From assembly GCA_029448655.1 (NCBI GenBank), contig JACCLO010000006.1, positions 1,240,001 through 1,304,000 on the forward strand: a stretch of DNA of 64,000 bases, given 5' to 3'. The stretch is from Wolfiporia cocos. Its lineage: Eukaryota > Basidiomycota > Agaricomycetes > Polyporales > Phaeolaceae. Shown piece by piece: positions 53,213-64,000 of this stretch. The position numbers and the translations under genes were made by a program. The notes beneath the pieces are model-generated. The model had not been told where the DNA came from and did not search any database. It saw only the letters and a program-made list of their open reading frames with translations. Positions within the stretch are counted from its first letter, which is position 1. Every line of letters begins with the position of its first letter.

Positions 53213-55293
53213 TCATAGCCGTTTGCAAATAATCTGATCGTCCCATTCCTCTGAGTTCACACCCTTGTATACGATGAGCAGGTCCTTAGGGTCGATTTCC
53301 CTCTTGATAGACAGCAATCGAGGATAGTGCGCTCCCCAGTATGCCCCTTGCCAGTTGGTCTCGAGTATGTCCGCCTGAAATTCTGGCTGAGCACATGGTC
53401 TGTGAACCAAGGTAGGATTCCCTTACCTCGTTGATATACTGACCGCCATACGGAATTGGCGCAAGGCGCTGCAGCGGTTCTGTATAATTGTGTGCGGCCT
53501 GCCGGTAAGCCTCGACCACTTTTGGATCTGATGTCTGATTAAACGGTGCGAGGGCGATGACATGTGTGATCATCCTGCGCCATGCCGGGGTTACCGCTGC
53601 TGAGTCTGGGTCGATTGTGGAGACGACACCGCCTCCTACCACGCTGCGCGAGATGTCAGAACGTTGAGACATGGTCGTTTGGTAGACAATGTACGTACTA
53701 TGTTAATGCGGTCGGTATCAATGCAAGCGCATCTGCTAGTTCATCCGTACTAAGTTCGAATACTTCGGGAGGAACAAGCCACGAAGAAATCGCGGTTGGA
53801 ATCCCAACCTCGATCGTGTTTTCGCTTGATACTACGCTGGCATTATACCACTCGTAAAAGGACGAATAAGGCACGGTGGTCGCAACCGACACGTTGACAC
53901 CCGGAATGGCTTTAGATGCGGCGTAGAATGCTTCAAGGGTCTGGATCGCCAATGGTCTCGTAGGTGGTATTCCTTGTGCAATCAAAGCCAATTGCAGCGT
54001 GTTGTCCGCATATGGCCACGAGCCACTCCACCCTGCATCCATCACTAGGTTGTGGTATTCTAACCAAACTTGAAGAAGCTGGCGGAATGATTCAGGAGAG
54101 TCTGCACTTGCGACGTAGGATGATGCAGTGTACGGGAGGTTGGGATGAGTCCTGTACGTCACCGAAGTGACAACACCAAAGCTCGGGCCTCCTCCGCCCC
54201 GCAATGCCCAGAATAGGTCACTGTTTTGGTATTTGTTGGCAATGACGTGCGAGGCGTTTGGTAGAACCACACTGAGTTGCAGTACGTTATCCACACCTGC
54301 CATACACATTCAGTGAGAAGGATATGGGATGAAGCTCACATTCATTCACTCACCTAGGCCGTAGAACCGCGCAAGCGGACTATGGCCGGTGCCAAGAACC
54401 CAACCTGCACCAGCACCGACAGTAACAAATGGAGGAAATGCGCCAACAACGGTGCGGTCGTGTTGCTGTGCTGCGAGATAGAGTTCCCCCCATTGTACGC
54501 CTGCTCCAATTGTCACCGCTTGTAAAATATCACGAACATTAACTGATTTTGTCATTATATACCAATATCATGACATACCATGCTGTGCCTCTACATCATG
54601 TCCCGAAATTCCGCTAGGGACGAAATCGTCGGTGAAGTTGATACCTTGTATATAATGCGTAAAGATCTCTACGGAGCCCACACCGAATTCGCGACCTATG
54701 AATTCGTGCCTATACATGCAATCCATGACAAGCTGCGTGAATGTTAACTAAAGTTATTCTTACCCTGTATTTTTGACTACAAGGTGTAGGTTGTACTTAG
54801 ATGCGAACGCAATCGTGGCCTGTATGTCTTCAATCGTTGTGGCATTGATCGAAAACGATGGAACACGGCCTTGATGGCAAATTGCACCCGGTCCTGGATT
54901 GAAAGGGCACTGTTCGATGCCGAGCGGTGTGACAACATCTTCGAATATCGTCCATTGTATGGCATTGCTCGATGCAGATAGGAAGGTCCCGTTGTTTTGA
55001 TCAGCCGAGACCTGCTCGCATTCGGCAGGGCTGTATTCAGGTGAGTTCTTGTAGCACACTGCAGCAAGTGGGCGTTGATCATAGATCACGGGTTGGCTCA
55101 ATGTGTGTGTGAGTCTATCCCATTCCTCCCGGCTAGGGAAGCACGGATCACCAGGAAGACATTTGCAAGCTCTGGGAGTCATAGTTCCAGGAGAACTCCA
55201 AGGGACATTAAGCGGGATCTCGAAAGGGAGCAGAGAGGTGACCGTCCCTAGTGCGGCTAATGTGCCGCTTAGGATCTCGCCGAAGGCACGCAT
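53213..55293 (-). CDS. secreted BBE-type (VAO family) FAD-dependent oxidase
   Basis: Exons 55293-54764, 54709-54579, 54542-54354, 54296-53699, 53643-53427 and 53374-53213 give 608 aa. A signal peptide is likely (MRAFGEILSGTLAALGTVTSLL). The FAD-binding part has LVVKNTGHEFIGREF, whose His is the usual covalent attachment site, TIGAGVQWGELY, and LRGGGGPSFGVVTSVTY. The C-terminal BBE motif is YWGAHYPRLLSIKREIDPKDLL. Relatives oxidise sugars, alcohols or alkaloid-like compounds with O2. The segment VVGAFPPFVTVGAG has no Cys where bicovalent enzymes carry one, so flavin attachment is probably through His only. It has several N-glycosylation sequons, fitting secretion. A scrap of a paralogue lies 1 kb downstream. 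Confidence 0.88.
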
Positions 55294-56405
55294 TGCTACG
55301 AGTGTCGGCGCTGATGACTAGATGAGAGTTCTGTGGTAATCTGAACAGTTGCTTGTTTATATGGTTCCTATACAGTCAGCCACAACCGCGCGTATAGGAC
55401 CATTCTAAGACTAATTACCAATGATAGGTACACAAGCCGGTGTTAAAGCTTGGTCGATACACCGGGATATGATGTGATTGACTCCGGACGTTAGGTCTAC
55501 TGTCCATCATGCCAATGGTCTACGCTGACGTTTGGCGCCATGGGAGCTGTCAGTTGCTTCGCATCGAGCGCTGAGTGGCGGGCACACCTGTGTAGCGCCT
55601 CAGGACTTGTTACACGGGCGCAAATTCCATGCGTTAGCGCATTTCATTGTTCTATTACGGAGTAATTGGCTTCCTTGGTGTAAGTATGCGTATCAGTCAT
55701 TTGGTTCACGATATGTTCTGAATGTGGTGCCTATGCCCTCAGTCAGCTTTTTGATCAATCAAACACCGCGGAAGCTCTGCATAGCCAGTGGCGCTACGAC
55801 ATGAATGATGGCAATGTAACAGTTATGAGCACTGCTTGACTAACGCTGTTCGGGTATCCGTCGGCCAACGTCTTGATGCAGTCTATATCTTCGCAATGGG
55901 CGAGGCGTTAGCTGGAGTTTGCATGGAGACTGGTGTCTGAATGTCATTATCCGGCGGCAAATGGGTTATCCTACAAGTGAGCGCAGCGCCATGCCCGCGA
56001 TTCTGCAGGCAGCATGATGAGATATACGTCCAGGTCCTTGTCGCTTTGAGAAGAGGCAAGTGCACGTCAGCCTATCGCACCCTGAATACGATGCGCCTAG
56101 GCCCTGAAAGTCAAGCAGATCTCGTACAACTTCATGTCTTACAGCAATGTGTTGTGCGACGAATGTGTGCGGGTCAGCAAGCGCTGGCTTTCTATCCTAG
56201 TCACGCGTCATGTGTGCTGTGACCTTTCGCGTCCCCGTTCAGTGCCATCACATGCTCCCTCTTGAGGCACTCTATTCCCAAAACTTTGCTGTGCACAGTG
56301 ACAGATTTTTGCTTCATCAGGCATACACGTGTATTCGCTATCGATGTTGCAACTCATACCTTTCAAACCCACCCATCTTCGTTGTCTCAAATTTTGCCGC
56401 AAACC
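55294..56405. other. 1.1-kb intergenic region without a recognisable gene
   Basis: It lies between the oxidase and the MYND gene, which are divergent, so promoters for both are expected. No TATA of note near the MYND start. Short ORFs only. Confidence 0.35.
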
Positions 56406-58385
56406 ATGAATACCAATAGTCGCAACGGCGTCCAGGGAGACATCTTTCACGTGGATTCGTCGAACCCTAGTGCGATCGATTTTGAGCATTTATGCTGGCC
56501 TGCTGATGATTCACAGATCCGTCGAGTCCCGCCGCCATTGAAGGTCCTACTGGCAGAAGAGCTCCAAGGCAAACCGTCACATACCCCTGCCTTCCTGCAG
56601 AAATGCTACAGTCATTCAAATCTGACGAGAAGATATCCTTCGACTCCTCCTTGATATATAGGAAGATATTTGACGAATTCAGGGTTGCTACGTTCACGTC
56701 GATCCTGGGGCCTGACACAGAAGTCAACGACTACGTACCTGATTCCACAGCGTTGACCTGCGACGTCAAGCTGAAAATGAGTTCCTTATATAAGTGTGGG
56801 ACGAGCCGTCAGAAGACCTGGCTTCATTATGCCGCATGGATGGGGGACGTGCCGTTAGCGCACGAATGCGTCCGTCTGGGTGTCACCATCGACCGCAAGG
56901 ACCAGGAGGGGGCAACGGCGCTATTCCTCGCATGTGACAAAATGCTTCTCTGTGCAATTATTGGGCGCCAGGTGGATATGATCGAGGGCGATAACCGCGA
57001 CATCCTCGGGTTCACCGAACTCATCGGCTGCAGCCCTGATCAACTTCAGAATCAGCAATGGCGTTGCGGGCGCATCGCAGAGATGCTCGTGTGGCAGCAC
57101 GCGAACGTTAACGTGAAGGTCGGCAATATGACACCTCTGCAGATCGCATGCAGGCTGCACGATTGGCCGTTCGTCGAGACCCTCCTCAGTCACGGCGCAG
57201 ATCCGACAATATGCGGAACCCATGTCCTGTTGTCCTACTGTCGCACGCCTGGGACGAGGCAGCGCCTGCGCCAACTCCTTTCCGCATATACACCCAATGC
57301 CGGAAGAACTCGTCCCGAGCGCCTCTGTCCTTGCTGGTCAGGCAAGACGCTAAGGGATTGTCACAACTCTGGCGCCACCCAACCTTTTCCTCCCTACTTC
57401 CTCTGTCGCTGCGGCTCACGCAAATGCTTCAGTAAATGCTGCTCGAGAAGGGGTATTATGTTCATAGATCAATGGGACCATCCAACGCAGTGCATCAGAA
57501 CGGACGCTACCTTGACGGCGACGATATCCTTCTCAAGCGCCGATGTCAGCGACACATTCGATCAATTTCAGCAGTACCTCAGAAGATACGGGGATGATAA
57601 AAAAGCAGAACTCGGAAGGGGCCAGATACGACACATGGAGCGGATTACAGACAAGCTGCTGGGGCAGAAGCGCTTGAGCATTGCGTACTGGTTTGCCATG
57701 AGGACTTTGGCGCCATTCTTTGCCATGTACGACCTCTCTATGTTGTTTATGTTCATGGGTACTTACATTTCCTCCCGCAATAGGCCATTTGACTGTACGA
57801 TGCCGAAGTTCGCTTGCAAGGAGCTTATGAGTAAGTGGAATGCGGCGGTCGACGAGTACATCGGTCTAGGCACAAACGGTCAGTCCCGCCCCGCAATCGA
57901 ACTCGAAGCCAAGATCGGACTTGATGGCGGGCCGCTACATAAGCACTGCGAAGCCACCGGGTGTGGCAATGTCGACGGCGTGGGCGGCACGACGTTGAAG
58001 TATTGCAGTGCATGCAAACGGGTGACGTCCCCATCTCTCTCCAGATATGACTGTCACGCCCTAACACTGTCGTAACACATATGTGCATGCACAGATCATG
58101 TACTGCAGCACTCGCTGTCAAACTGCCGACTGGGTTCAACACAAGCGGCATTGCAAGGACGGCAAACACGTGTTGCAAATGCTACCTTCGCAGCGCGCAC
58201 TGAAAGAAGAGATCATTCAGACAGTCGAAGAGGCCCTGCGACGCATACACCGGAGGGGCGATATCCAGCAGGCGTTTGAGGGGGACGCAATGGACGCCGC
58301 GGCTGTGACGCTGATATTCGTGTTGTCGCTGCAGTCGTTCCGAGATCTACAAAGCGGAGGTGCGGATAGCATACGTCATCACTAA
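56406..58385 (+). CDS. ankyrin-repeat and MYND zinc-finger protein
   Basis: The main exon (56603-58021 in frame) and the last exon (58095-58385) join across a GTGACG...GCACAG intron. Residues follow an ankyrin-like pattern (TWLHYAAWMGDVPLAHECVRLG, GATALFLACD, MTPLQIACRLHDWPFVETLLSHGADP), then a Cys-rich segment (CPCWSGKTLRDCH, CRCGSRKCFSKCC), and a C-terminal MYND finger with CGN...YCSACKR-IMYCSTRCQTADWVQHKRHC. MYND and ankyrin modules bind proteins. The 5' end is unsure: an ORF from ATG 56406 (LCWPADDSQIRRVPPP) ends in another frame, so an unplaced intron between about 56525 and 56600 is needed; otherwise the start is 56603. Beyond 58350 an alternative frame (YKAEVRIAYVITNVDLIDHP) hints at another 3' splice. 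Confidence 0.75.
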
Positions 58386-58678
58386 TGTCGACCTAATTGA
58401 CCATCCTCCCAGGTTACAACCCCATTGAAGCTCTGTCCCCAACTTGACAAATTTCTCCATCGCTCGCCTTCTGCATCTTTCCGGCTGTTTCTTGCGATCC
58501 TGGTCCGCACAGTGGTATCTGCCCTCGCCTTACTTGGGCTTTTCCTTGTGCTATCATGCCTTCCAACCGCAAGCCTCGAACTTTCTTGTAGCAGTATTTT
58601 GACGTTTATAAGAGCATGCGATGCGCGACGTCGCTTGCAAGTACACCTGAGCTTGCTGTACAATACGTACTTTCCCGC

Positions 58679-59704
58679 TCATGCCCAATGAGTATCGTAG
58701 ATCACGTCCACATCCTTAGATCGACTCAGAGAACAATAGTTCAGTGAGTATTCCTCGTCAACATTTTGTAGGAACTGCAACATCTACGGGCACAATCGTT
58801 AGATCTAGCGCCTCGATATGCGACAAGCACGACACGGACCAAATTGTGTCGCTTTTCAGCCATCCTCCTTCCAGGTTCCGTCTTCAGCCTCTCACGAATA
58901 TGCAACAATTTATCGTAGAAATGCTGTACTGCCGAGGAAGAATGCGCAGGATCACCGTCAGGAGTATGTAGCGGACTGAATAGGAAGACATTGAGGAATC
59001 TCGTAGAGTGTAGTTAGAACATCAGACTCACTGATTTGTCGCGGCACTGTAGGCTGCGCATCGCAAGATACCTATATGGAAACCCATGGTCACCCCCGAA
59101 ACGAAGTATTGCGTGTCAGTCACTGAGAGTCGTACCGAAGGCTCCTATCGCATCCAGTCGATCCGCATCTTGCACACAGTGCAGCTCAACGCATTCTCGA
59201 TGCCAGTCTTCAATCAGCCCATTCTCTCGCAGGCGCCTTTCCGTGCTCCACGAGACGTTGTCTACAATCCTCGCAATTGTCCGCGCTCGACCATCTTGCA
59301 CGAGATCAATGCCATGTCTCGTCTTTACAGTCTCAAAGAATGGAAGGAAGAACGCATATGGATCTGAAGCCTCAGCGGCGGACACATATTTTTTGTCTAG
59401 TACGTCGTGCAGGAGGGCAGCGAGTTCAACGGTGAGTAAGTCGGGATTTTTGGTTGGGTCTTGCGCGGAAACGGCACGGGCGAGGTGAAGCGCCGTTCGT
59501 CTCACACGCTGTACTAGAACCAGTATTCAATAATATACAAACGTGTGTCAGAAGGCGGCGAGGCTCACCATGGAACGCGTCGTGCGAAGGGTCATACCTT
59601 GCCATTGTCGTGGTCATGAGCTGCTCTGCTGCATGGAGAGCGGCTGCTTCCTCGGAGCTCGGGTATGGCCCGTCTCCATGAGCTTGCGCATATTGGGCAG
59701 CCAT
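58679..59704 (-). CDS. HD-domain metal-dependent phosphohydrolase (YedJ-like)
   Basis: Exons 59704-59569, 59513-59136, 59071-59032, 58975-58840 and 58783-58679 give 264 aa. The HD metal-binding residues are visible in order: DPSHDAFHVQRV, ELAALLHDVLDKKY and CVQDADRLDAIGAFG. The family resembles E. coli YedJ and an uncharacterised fungal group; it probably hydrolyses a nucleotide or another phosphate ester with a divalent metal, but the substrate is unknown. The third exon is only 40 nt. It is head to head with the ZIP transporter, 107 bp apart, and converges with the MYND gene. Confidence 0.88.
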
Positions 59705-59811
59705 GCAACCACTGAACCAGGCGTTCTCTTACAGCCACAATCAGCGCGCGACGCGTCGCGCGGCAGACGCGTCTCTGCCACGTGCCGCGACGTGTTCGAC
59801 CTAGCTTGACA
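59705..59811. promoter_or_regulatory. 107-bp bidirectional promoter region
   Basis: Only 107 bases separate the start codons of the HD-domain gene (59704, minus) and the ZIP transporter (59812, plus). It is GC-rich with CGCG steps and has no TATA box. The two genes are likely co-expressed, at least in part. Confidence 0.55.
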
Positions 59812-62026
59812 ATGACCATGGCCAACGCGCTCGCCATGATATGTCGACAGAGGCTCCTGCTGCTCGCCGCCGTTGCTAGCGTCGCAGTGGGGGCTTCCAT
59901 AGTCGCCGACACCGCGAAGGTGCCCCTGGAAATATCGGTCAGTGTCTTTCCTGCTGCGCGCACGTTTGTAGCGCAGGGAACTGTAAAAGCGGAAGTTCTG
60001 ATGATATTCTTGTCATGGCTTCTCGCCAATCCCTCAGGACGTTGACGTACAGCAATGCGCGCCCGTGCAGCAGCTCAGTGCGCTCAAGCACGAGCTAGAG
60101 GCAGCCCAGTCGCCGATTATGCGTCAGGTCTTCTCATGGCTGTTCCCCTTCGGTCCTGGCTGGAACTCCGGTGCGCCGTCTCGCAAACGTGTCTACGAAG
60201 CATTGTCGCGTCGCTCACGTCGTGCCCCGGAATGCAGTTCTGGGGACCTTCTACATCAGCTCGTGAGCGCGTTCGGTGGGCATGGGCATGCCTGGCACGC
60301 TGACACGCAGCTCGCAGCGTCCCCAATTTTATCCTCGCATTCATCCCTGCGCAGATCAACCCCAACACGCTGAACACCATGACGGCATTTGCGGTGCGGT
60401 GCTTCTCTCCGTGCCCTCGCGTCCCACCCGCGTCCTGACCGCGCGAACGGGCTGTCCAGACCGGGGGCCTCCTCTCTGACGTGTTCCTGCACCTTGTCCC
60501 ACACTCCTTCATGGGAGAGCACCAAGACGATGGCGTGCAATTTGTCATGGTCGAGGAGAAGCGCAATATCTTGATCGGGTGACGCTCGCTCGCGCCGCTT
60601 GTGCATGGCATCAGCTGACTCCGCAAACAGGCTAGGCATATTCGTCGGGTTCGCGTCGTTCTTCATCATGGAGAAGACGCTGCGCGTTCTTGGCAGCGAG
60701 GACGGGCATGCCGGCCATTCTCATAGCCACTCGCATGCGGAGAAGCCGGCGGCGGAGGAGACTGGCAAGGCCTCGAGCGTCGCGGTTTCCTCGACGAACA
60801 GTGAGCTCCGAGCCCGATCTGGCAAAGCCGCCGACCGCACGTCTAGCCCGTCGGATGAGCATGAGACCGAGACCGAGCCCGCGCCCAAGCAATCATCCAA
60901 GCTGTCGGCGTATCTAAATCTCTTTGGCGATTTTGTTCACAATATGTGTGCCTTACGAATCGTGCCCTGATGATGTGCAGCTAATTCGTCTTTGGAATTA
61001 TTAGCACAGATGGCCTTGCGTAAGTCTGCGCGAAATTCACTCTGACAGTGACGTTCAATGGTACTGGTGTTAGCATGGCCGCGTCCTTCTATTCATCCCC
61101 CCTTATCGGCGCGACAACCACACTCGCCTGCTTCGCTCACGAAATTCCTCACGAGATCGCCGACTATTCAATTCTCGTGCGCAGCGGTTTCACCAAGAGG
61201 CAAGCGATGCAGTCGCAGTTCCTGACCGCGATCGGGGCCTTTGTGCGTGCCTTTCCTTTCCGACCAGGTCCCCGTCTCCGTCTCTTCATCCACTCCGTGT
61301 GGCACCATCATTGTACGGCTGTCATGCCTAATTACATTAGCTGCCGTCCTCGTATTTCGAAGGAGAAGCTGACACGGTCAGATGCTCTTCCCCCTTTGCG
61401 ATAGGTCGGGTGGGTGACACATCGCGTATCCCGGCCTAACCACACTGATCAACAGTTGACGGATCTCCTTCAATTGCACAATGTAGCACATTTATGGGTA
61501 TAGGCATTCGCAACCTCTCCGCGTCCGATAGTGTGGACAACGACGCGACGAACCTGGCTGCTGCGGTGCGTCAGACGGCCGCTGGGCTCCTAGGCACGAC
61601 TGTGCAGCTGGCAGACCTGGTACGCTCTCCGGGTTCCACGCCTGCGTCACTGTGATGTAGCTCGTGACGCGCGAATCTGACGGCGCTGCTTAGGTGATTC
61701 CGTTCGTGGCGGGTGGGTTCATGTACATCGGAGCCGTCGCAGTACTGCCAACGTGCGTCGATGTCTAGCACACAATTCAAGACTAAAGTGCTGACGCTAG
61801 GCGTGTGCTAGGTTGCTGGAGGAGAGCAAGAGCGGCAAGCAAGCGCTCCGGGAGGTGGGTCCGGAATCTGGATGAGTCGGTGTGGGTTCTGACCGGCCTT
61901 TGGATCCGTAGTTTGGCGCGATGGCTTTTGGCGTGTTGTGCATGTTCCTTGTTGCGTGCGTCTGCGACACTGTCCGTATTTCTTTTCTTGCGGTGCTGAT
62001 TCGTTCATTGCAGGTGGAACGAATAG
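59812..62026 (+). CDS. ZIP-family zinc transporter, KE4/ZIP7 (Yke4) type
   Basis: Fourteen exons join to 407 aa: 59812-59919, 60071-60170, 60238-60262, 60318-60393, 60460-60578, 60631-60945, 61005-61019, 61074-61242, 61405-61409, 61487-61619, 61694-61752, 61812-61854, 61912-61955, 62014-62026. It moves zinc out of the ER/Golgi or secretory lumen in its relatives. Visible: a signal-like hydrophobic N-terminus, GGLLSDVFLHLVPH, the His-rich loop GHAGHSHSHSHAEK, the metal-site helices FGDFVHNITDGLA and CFAHEIPHEIADYSIL, then GTFMGIGI. Three exons are micro-exons (15 nt, 5 nt and the final 13 nt coding WNE and stop); the 5-nt GTCGG is inferred because it restores AFVGTFMG. Confidence 0.85.
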
Positions 62027-62855
62027 AAGCGGGTAGCATCGACGGCCATCTCGGACCTTGACCTGGACGGATCTATATGTTGCTGCAGTGGCGTTTGGTG
62101 TGCTTTGCGGGTTGGTGCGCGTCTCGTGCGCTGCTGATCTGCAAAGATGCAGATACCAAGCGATACCCTCTGATCCTAATATGCTGGGTGCTTTCGTCGA
62201 GGCGTGGGTGACGTCGGTGTGCGGGGATCTGCGGGAGCCATATCGGTGGAGAAGCGCATGTACTTCGAGAACAGTGTATAGAGACTAAATGTGCGAGATC
62301 CCTGAGCGTTCACACGGGGCAGCCGGGAGAAGAGGCACGAGATGGACGCCCGCGGGTGGGCGGCCGAGGAACGTGCGTGAGGTCATTGGCGTGGGCGTGC
62401 GAGGCGCGGCCGCTCGTCCATGCACTTGACTTTTTCCTGACACTGCCCGCACGCTGACTTGTCTCTCGGTTCATCACGCTCGAAGCAACCAGACGCTCCT
62501 TGCCGTCTCCATAAGATACGCTGCGCTTGCCGCTAATTTGCGGGTCGTGTGCCTCTTCTCCGCGGTCGTCTTCGTCCTCGTCCGCGGCTGCACTCCGAAC
62601 TCCAGGGCTGAGCCGGAATCTTCTGGACACGCCTCGCAGCCGCACCGTCGCTCTGCACGGCAGCACAGAGGCACTCTACCGTACACCACCTCGTAGTCGC
62701 CAATACACGTCAGCCCGACACCCGATCGTCCCTGAGGGCGGCATTTCGGCTTGCTCAGCCCAAATTTCAACTGCTGAACAGGAAGCAACCCCTGCCCGCG
62801 TCATTGCCTCGCACCAGGCGGTCTCTCGTCTCAACCACCACCGTCACCCGCCACG
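62027..62855. other. 0.8-kb intergenic region, with a possible relic exon of the zinc transporter
   Basis: No full gene. GTGGCGTTTGGTGTGCTTTG after GCTGCAG at about 62081-62102 resembles the penultimate transporter exon (AMAFGVLCMFLVA against AVAFGVLCGLVRV), which may be a duplicated exon or chance. The rest is GC-rich with no recognised feature. Confidence 0.35.
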
Positions 62856-63428
62856 ATGAGCAACAAGAGCAACAAGGGCCGCACAACACCGCGGGTCGTC
62901 TGTTGCGCGATCCCAATAGCCCGTTCGGTGGGCAAGGTCCTCGTAATCACAAGTCGTAAACGGCCGAATAACTGGGTCTGTGAGTGCACCGGCCGCGTTT
63001 GCTTCCGCGCCCGCGTCACTGACTCTCCTGTCCCCGACGCCGCACAGTACCGAAAGGAGGGTGGGAGCCCACAGATGGGGTCTTGGAGGCAGCAGCGTCG
63101 CGGGAAGCCTTGGAAGAAGGTCTCATCCGTTCCTTCTCCGTCCCCCCGCCCCTTTCCTGACTCTCGCCCGTCACCTCATGCCTTACCTGTGCATTTTCTT
63201 GCAGCGGGCGTACGCGGCAAAATCACACGCTTCGTGACGACGATCCCCTCCGCGTCCTCGACGTACCACTTCTACGAGCTCGACGTCGCCGACCTCGACG
63301 CGGACTGGCTCGAGAGCAAAGAGCGGCGCCGCGAGTGGGTCGACTACTCCGAGGCCGTCAAGCGCCTCGCGTGGAAGGCCGAGCTCGCGCAGGGGCTGTC
63401 GCTCTCGACGCTCGCGCCCAACCGGTGA
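62856..63428 (+). CDS. Nudix hydrolase, diphosphoinositol-polyphosphate/Ap6A type
   Basis: Exons 62856-62979, 63048-63119 and 63205-63428 give 139 aa. NWVLPKGGWEPTDGVLEAAASREALEEAGV contains the Nudix box, with the metal-binding RE-x2-EE-x-G intact; the first Glu of the consensus (G-x5-E) is Gly here, with Glu and Asp close by. The PKGGWE lead-in is that of yeast Ddp1 and fission-yeast Aps1, which remove phosphate from inositol pyrophosphates and diadenosine polyphosphates in the cytosol. The C-terminal half (FYELDVADLDADWLES, EWVDYSEAVKRL) fits this group. The length is short but complete for it. Confidence 0.9.
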   Translation: MSNKSNKGRTTPRVVCCAIPIARSVGKVLVITSRKRPNNWVCECTGRVCFRARVTDSPVPDAAQYRKEGGSPQMGSWRQQRRGKPWKKVSSVPSPSPRPFPDSRPSPHALPVHFLAAGVRGKITRFVTTIPSASSTYHFYELDVADLDADWLESKERRREWVDYSEAVKRLAWKAELAQGLSLSTLAPNR

Positions 63429-64000
63429 CCGCGCCCGCGGCGCGGTCGCCGCCGTGCACGCGGCGGCGGGCGCACCGCCCAAAATGCTACGCCGGCGGCG
63501 CGCGGCTGCCTGCGCCCCGCGCGACGGACGGACACTGCACGCACCCGCCGCGCCCGCCGCGGACAGACACTCGCATCGCTTTCGCCCGCACTGCATCTGC
63601 TACCATAGAGCGCCCGGCCAGAGGACGCCCCTTCGCACAGCGCTGCTGCATATCTTAGCCACATCTCTAGTTCGTTTTGCCACTGCCAGATACCTTCGCC
63701 GCCGCCGCCCGCGCAGGTGTAGACAGTACATCTTTCGTGGTTCGCCATCATGTACATTAGTTCGCGCGTCGGGCTTCCGACAGTATTCGACTTAGCGTAT
63801 AGACCACTGATGCACGCGACGCGACGACGGCCGCGCGCGCACGCGGTGACGATGCCCGGCCGAGCACGCGGGCGTGTATCGACGGCGTGCCGTGGCGACA
63901 CATCAGTAAGTCCAGGGCGAACCGAGCGCGGGACGTTACGCTGACGACGGCTGGCTAGGACTTGTCTCGCAGGCGGATGGCGTCACGATTGCAATCCGCT
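63429..64000. other. region without a recognisable gene (3' flank of the Nudix gene)
   Basis: Very GC-rich just after the stop, so ORFs on several frames are long by composition. No domain was recognised and no transcript signal beyond the end of the Nudix gene was seen. Confidence 0.35.

Noticed and set aside
58425..58691. An 88-aa ORF with a hydrophobic stretch on the plus strand.
   Set aside because: It overlaps the 3' exon of the HD-domain gene on the other strand, whose exons join perfectly, and has no start context or homologue that I know.
1..64000. CRISPR arrays, operons, prokaryotic ribosome-binding sites.
   Set aside because: The window is eukaryotic: split genes and retroelements throughout. 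No regularly spaced short repeats were seen.

Overview
This is nuclear DNA of a filamentous basidiomycete, most likely a wood-decay agaricomycete. The genes are split by many short introns (mostly 48-75 bp, GT-AG with a few GC-AG), they are not in operons, and the proteins that can be recognised (T6P synthase, RFC5, Tan1, KE4/ZIP7, Nudix, BBE-type oxidase, MYND) read as fungal versions. No species can be named from sequence alone. All exon boundaries below were deduced by hand from reading frame, splice signals and family conservation.

Layout. (1) 1-17.8 kb is a transposon-rich block. It holds an unidentified 307-aa ORF, a 758-bp inverted-repeat element, a solo LTR, and a 9.0-kb Ty3/Gypsy chromovirus (6710-15723) with a dUTPase domain at the start of Pol. 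The Gypsy copy is flanked by the target duplication GCCTT and is internally rearranged: a second LTR landed in gag and the 5' half of gag was then inverted. It sits between a TATA promoter and an unidentified ORF. A 408-bp foldback element follows. (2) 18.2-45.7 kb carries a dispersed tandem family of extended SDR reductases: four intact genes, two pseudogenes, one lone exon and one scrap. Unrelated genes lie among them: trehalose-6-phosphate synthase (minus), the clamp-loader subunit RFC5 (plus), a long GRDP/DUF1399-like gene with a Gly/Cys-rich tail (minus), two paralogous genes for a 31-residue cysteine-containing peptide, a hAT-type MITE with a perfect 8-bp target duplication, and an inverted-repeat element enclosing a RecQ-like helicase fragment. 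(3) 46-63.4 kb is gene-dense and mostly housekeeping: a 1379-aa membrane/coiled-coil protein, the tRNA ac4C adaptor Tan1, a secreted BBE-type FAD oxidase with the tail of a lost paralogue beside it, an ankyrin/MYND protein, an HD-domain phosphohydrolase, a KE4/ZIP7 zinc transporter with micro-exons, and a diphosphoinositol-polyphosphate-type Nudix hydrolase.

How the genes relate. There is no convincing single pathway cluster. Two head-to-head pairs (50464-50834 and 59705-59811) probably share promoters. The SDR family shows ongoing gene birth and death with one four-exon plan. The least explained items are the pair of tiny cysteine peptides with identical gene structure and matching TATA boxes, and the history of the Gypsy element, which can be reconstructed from its target duplications.
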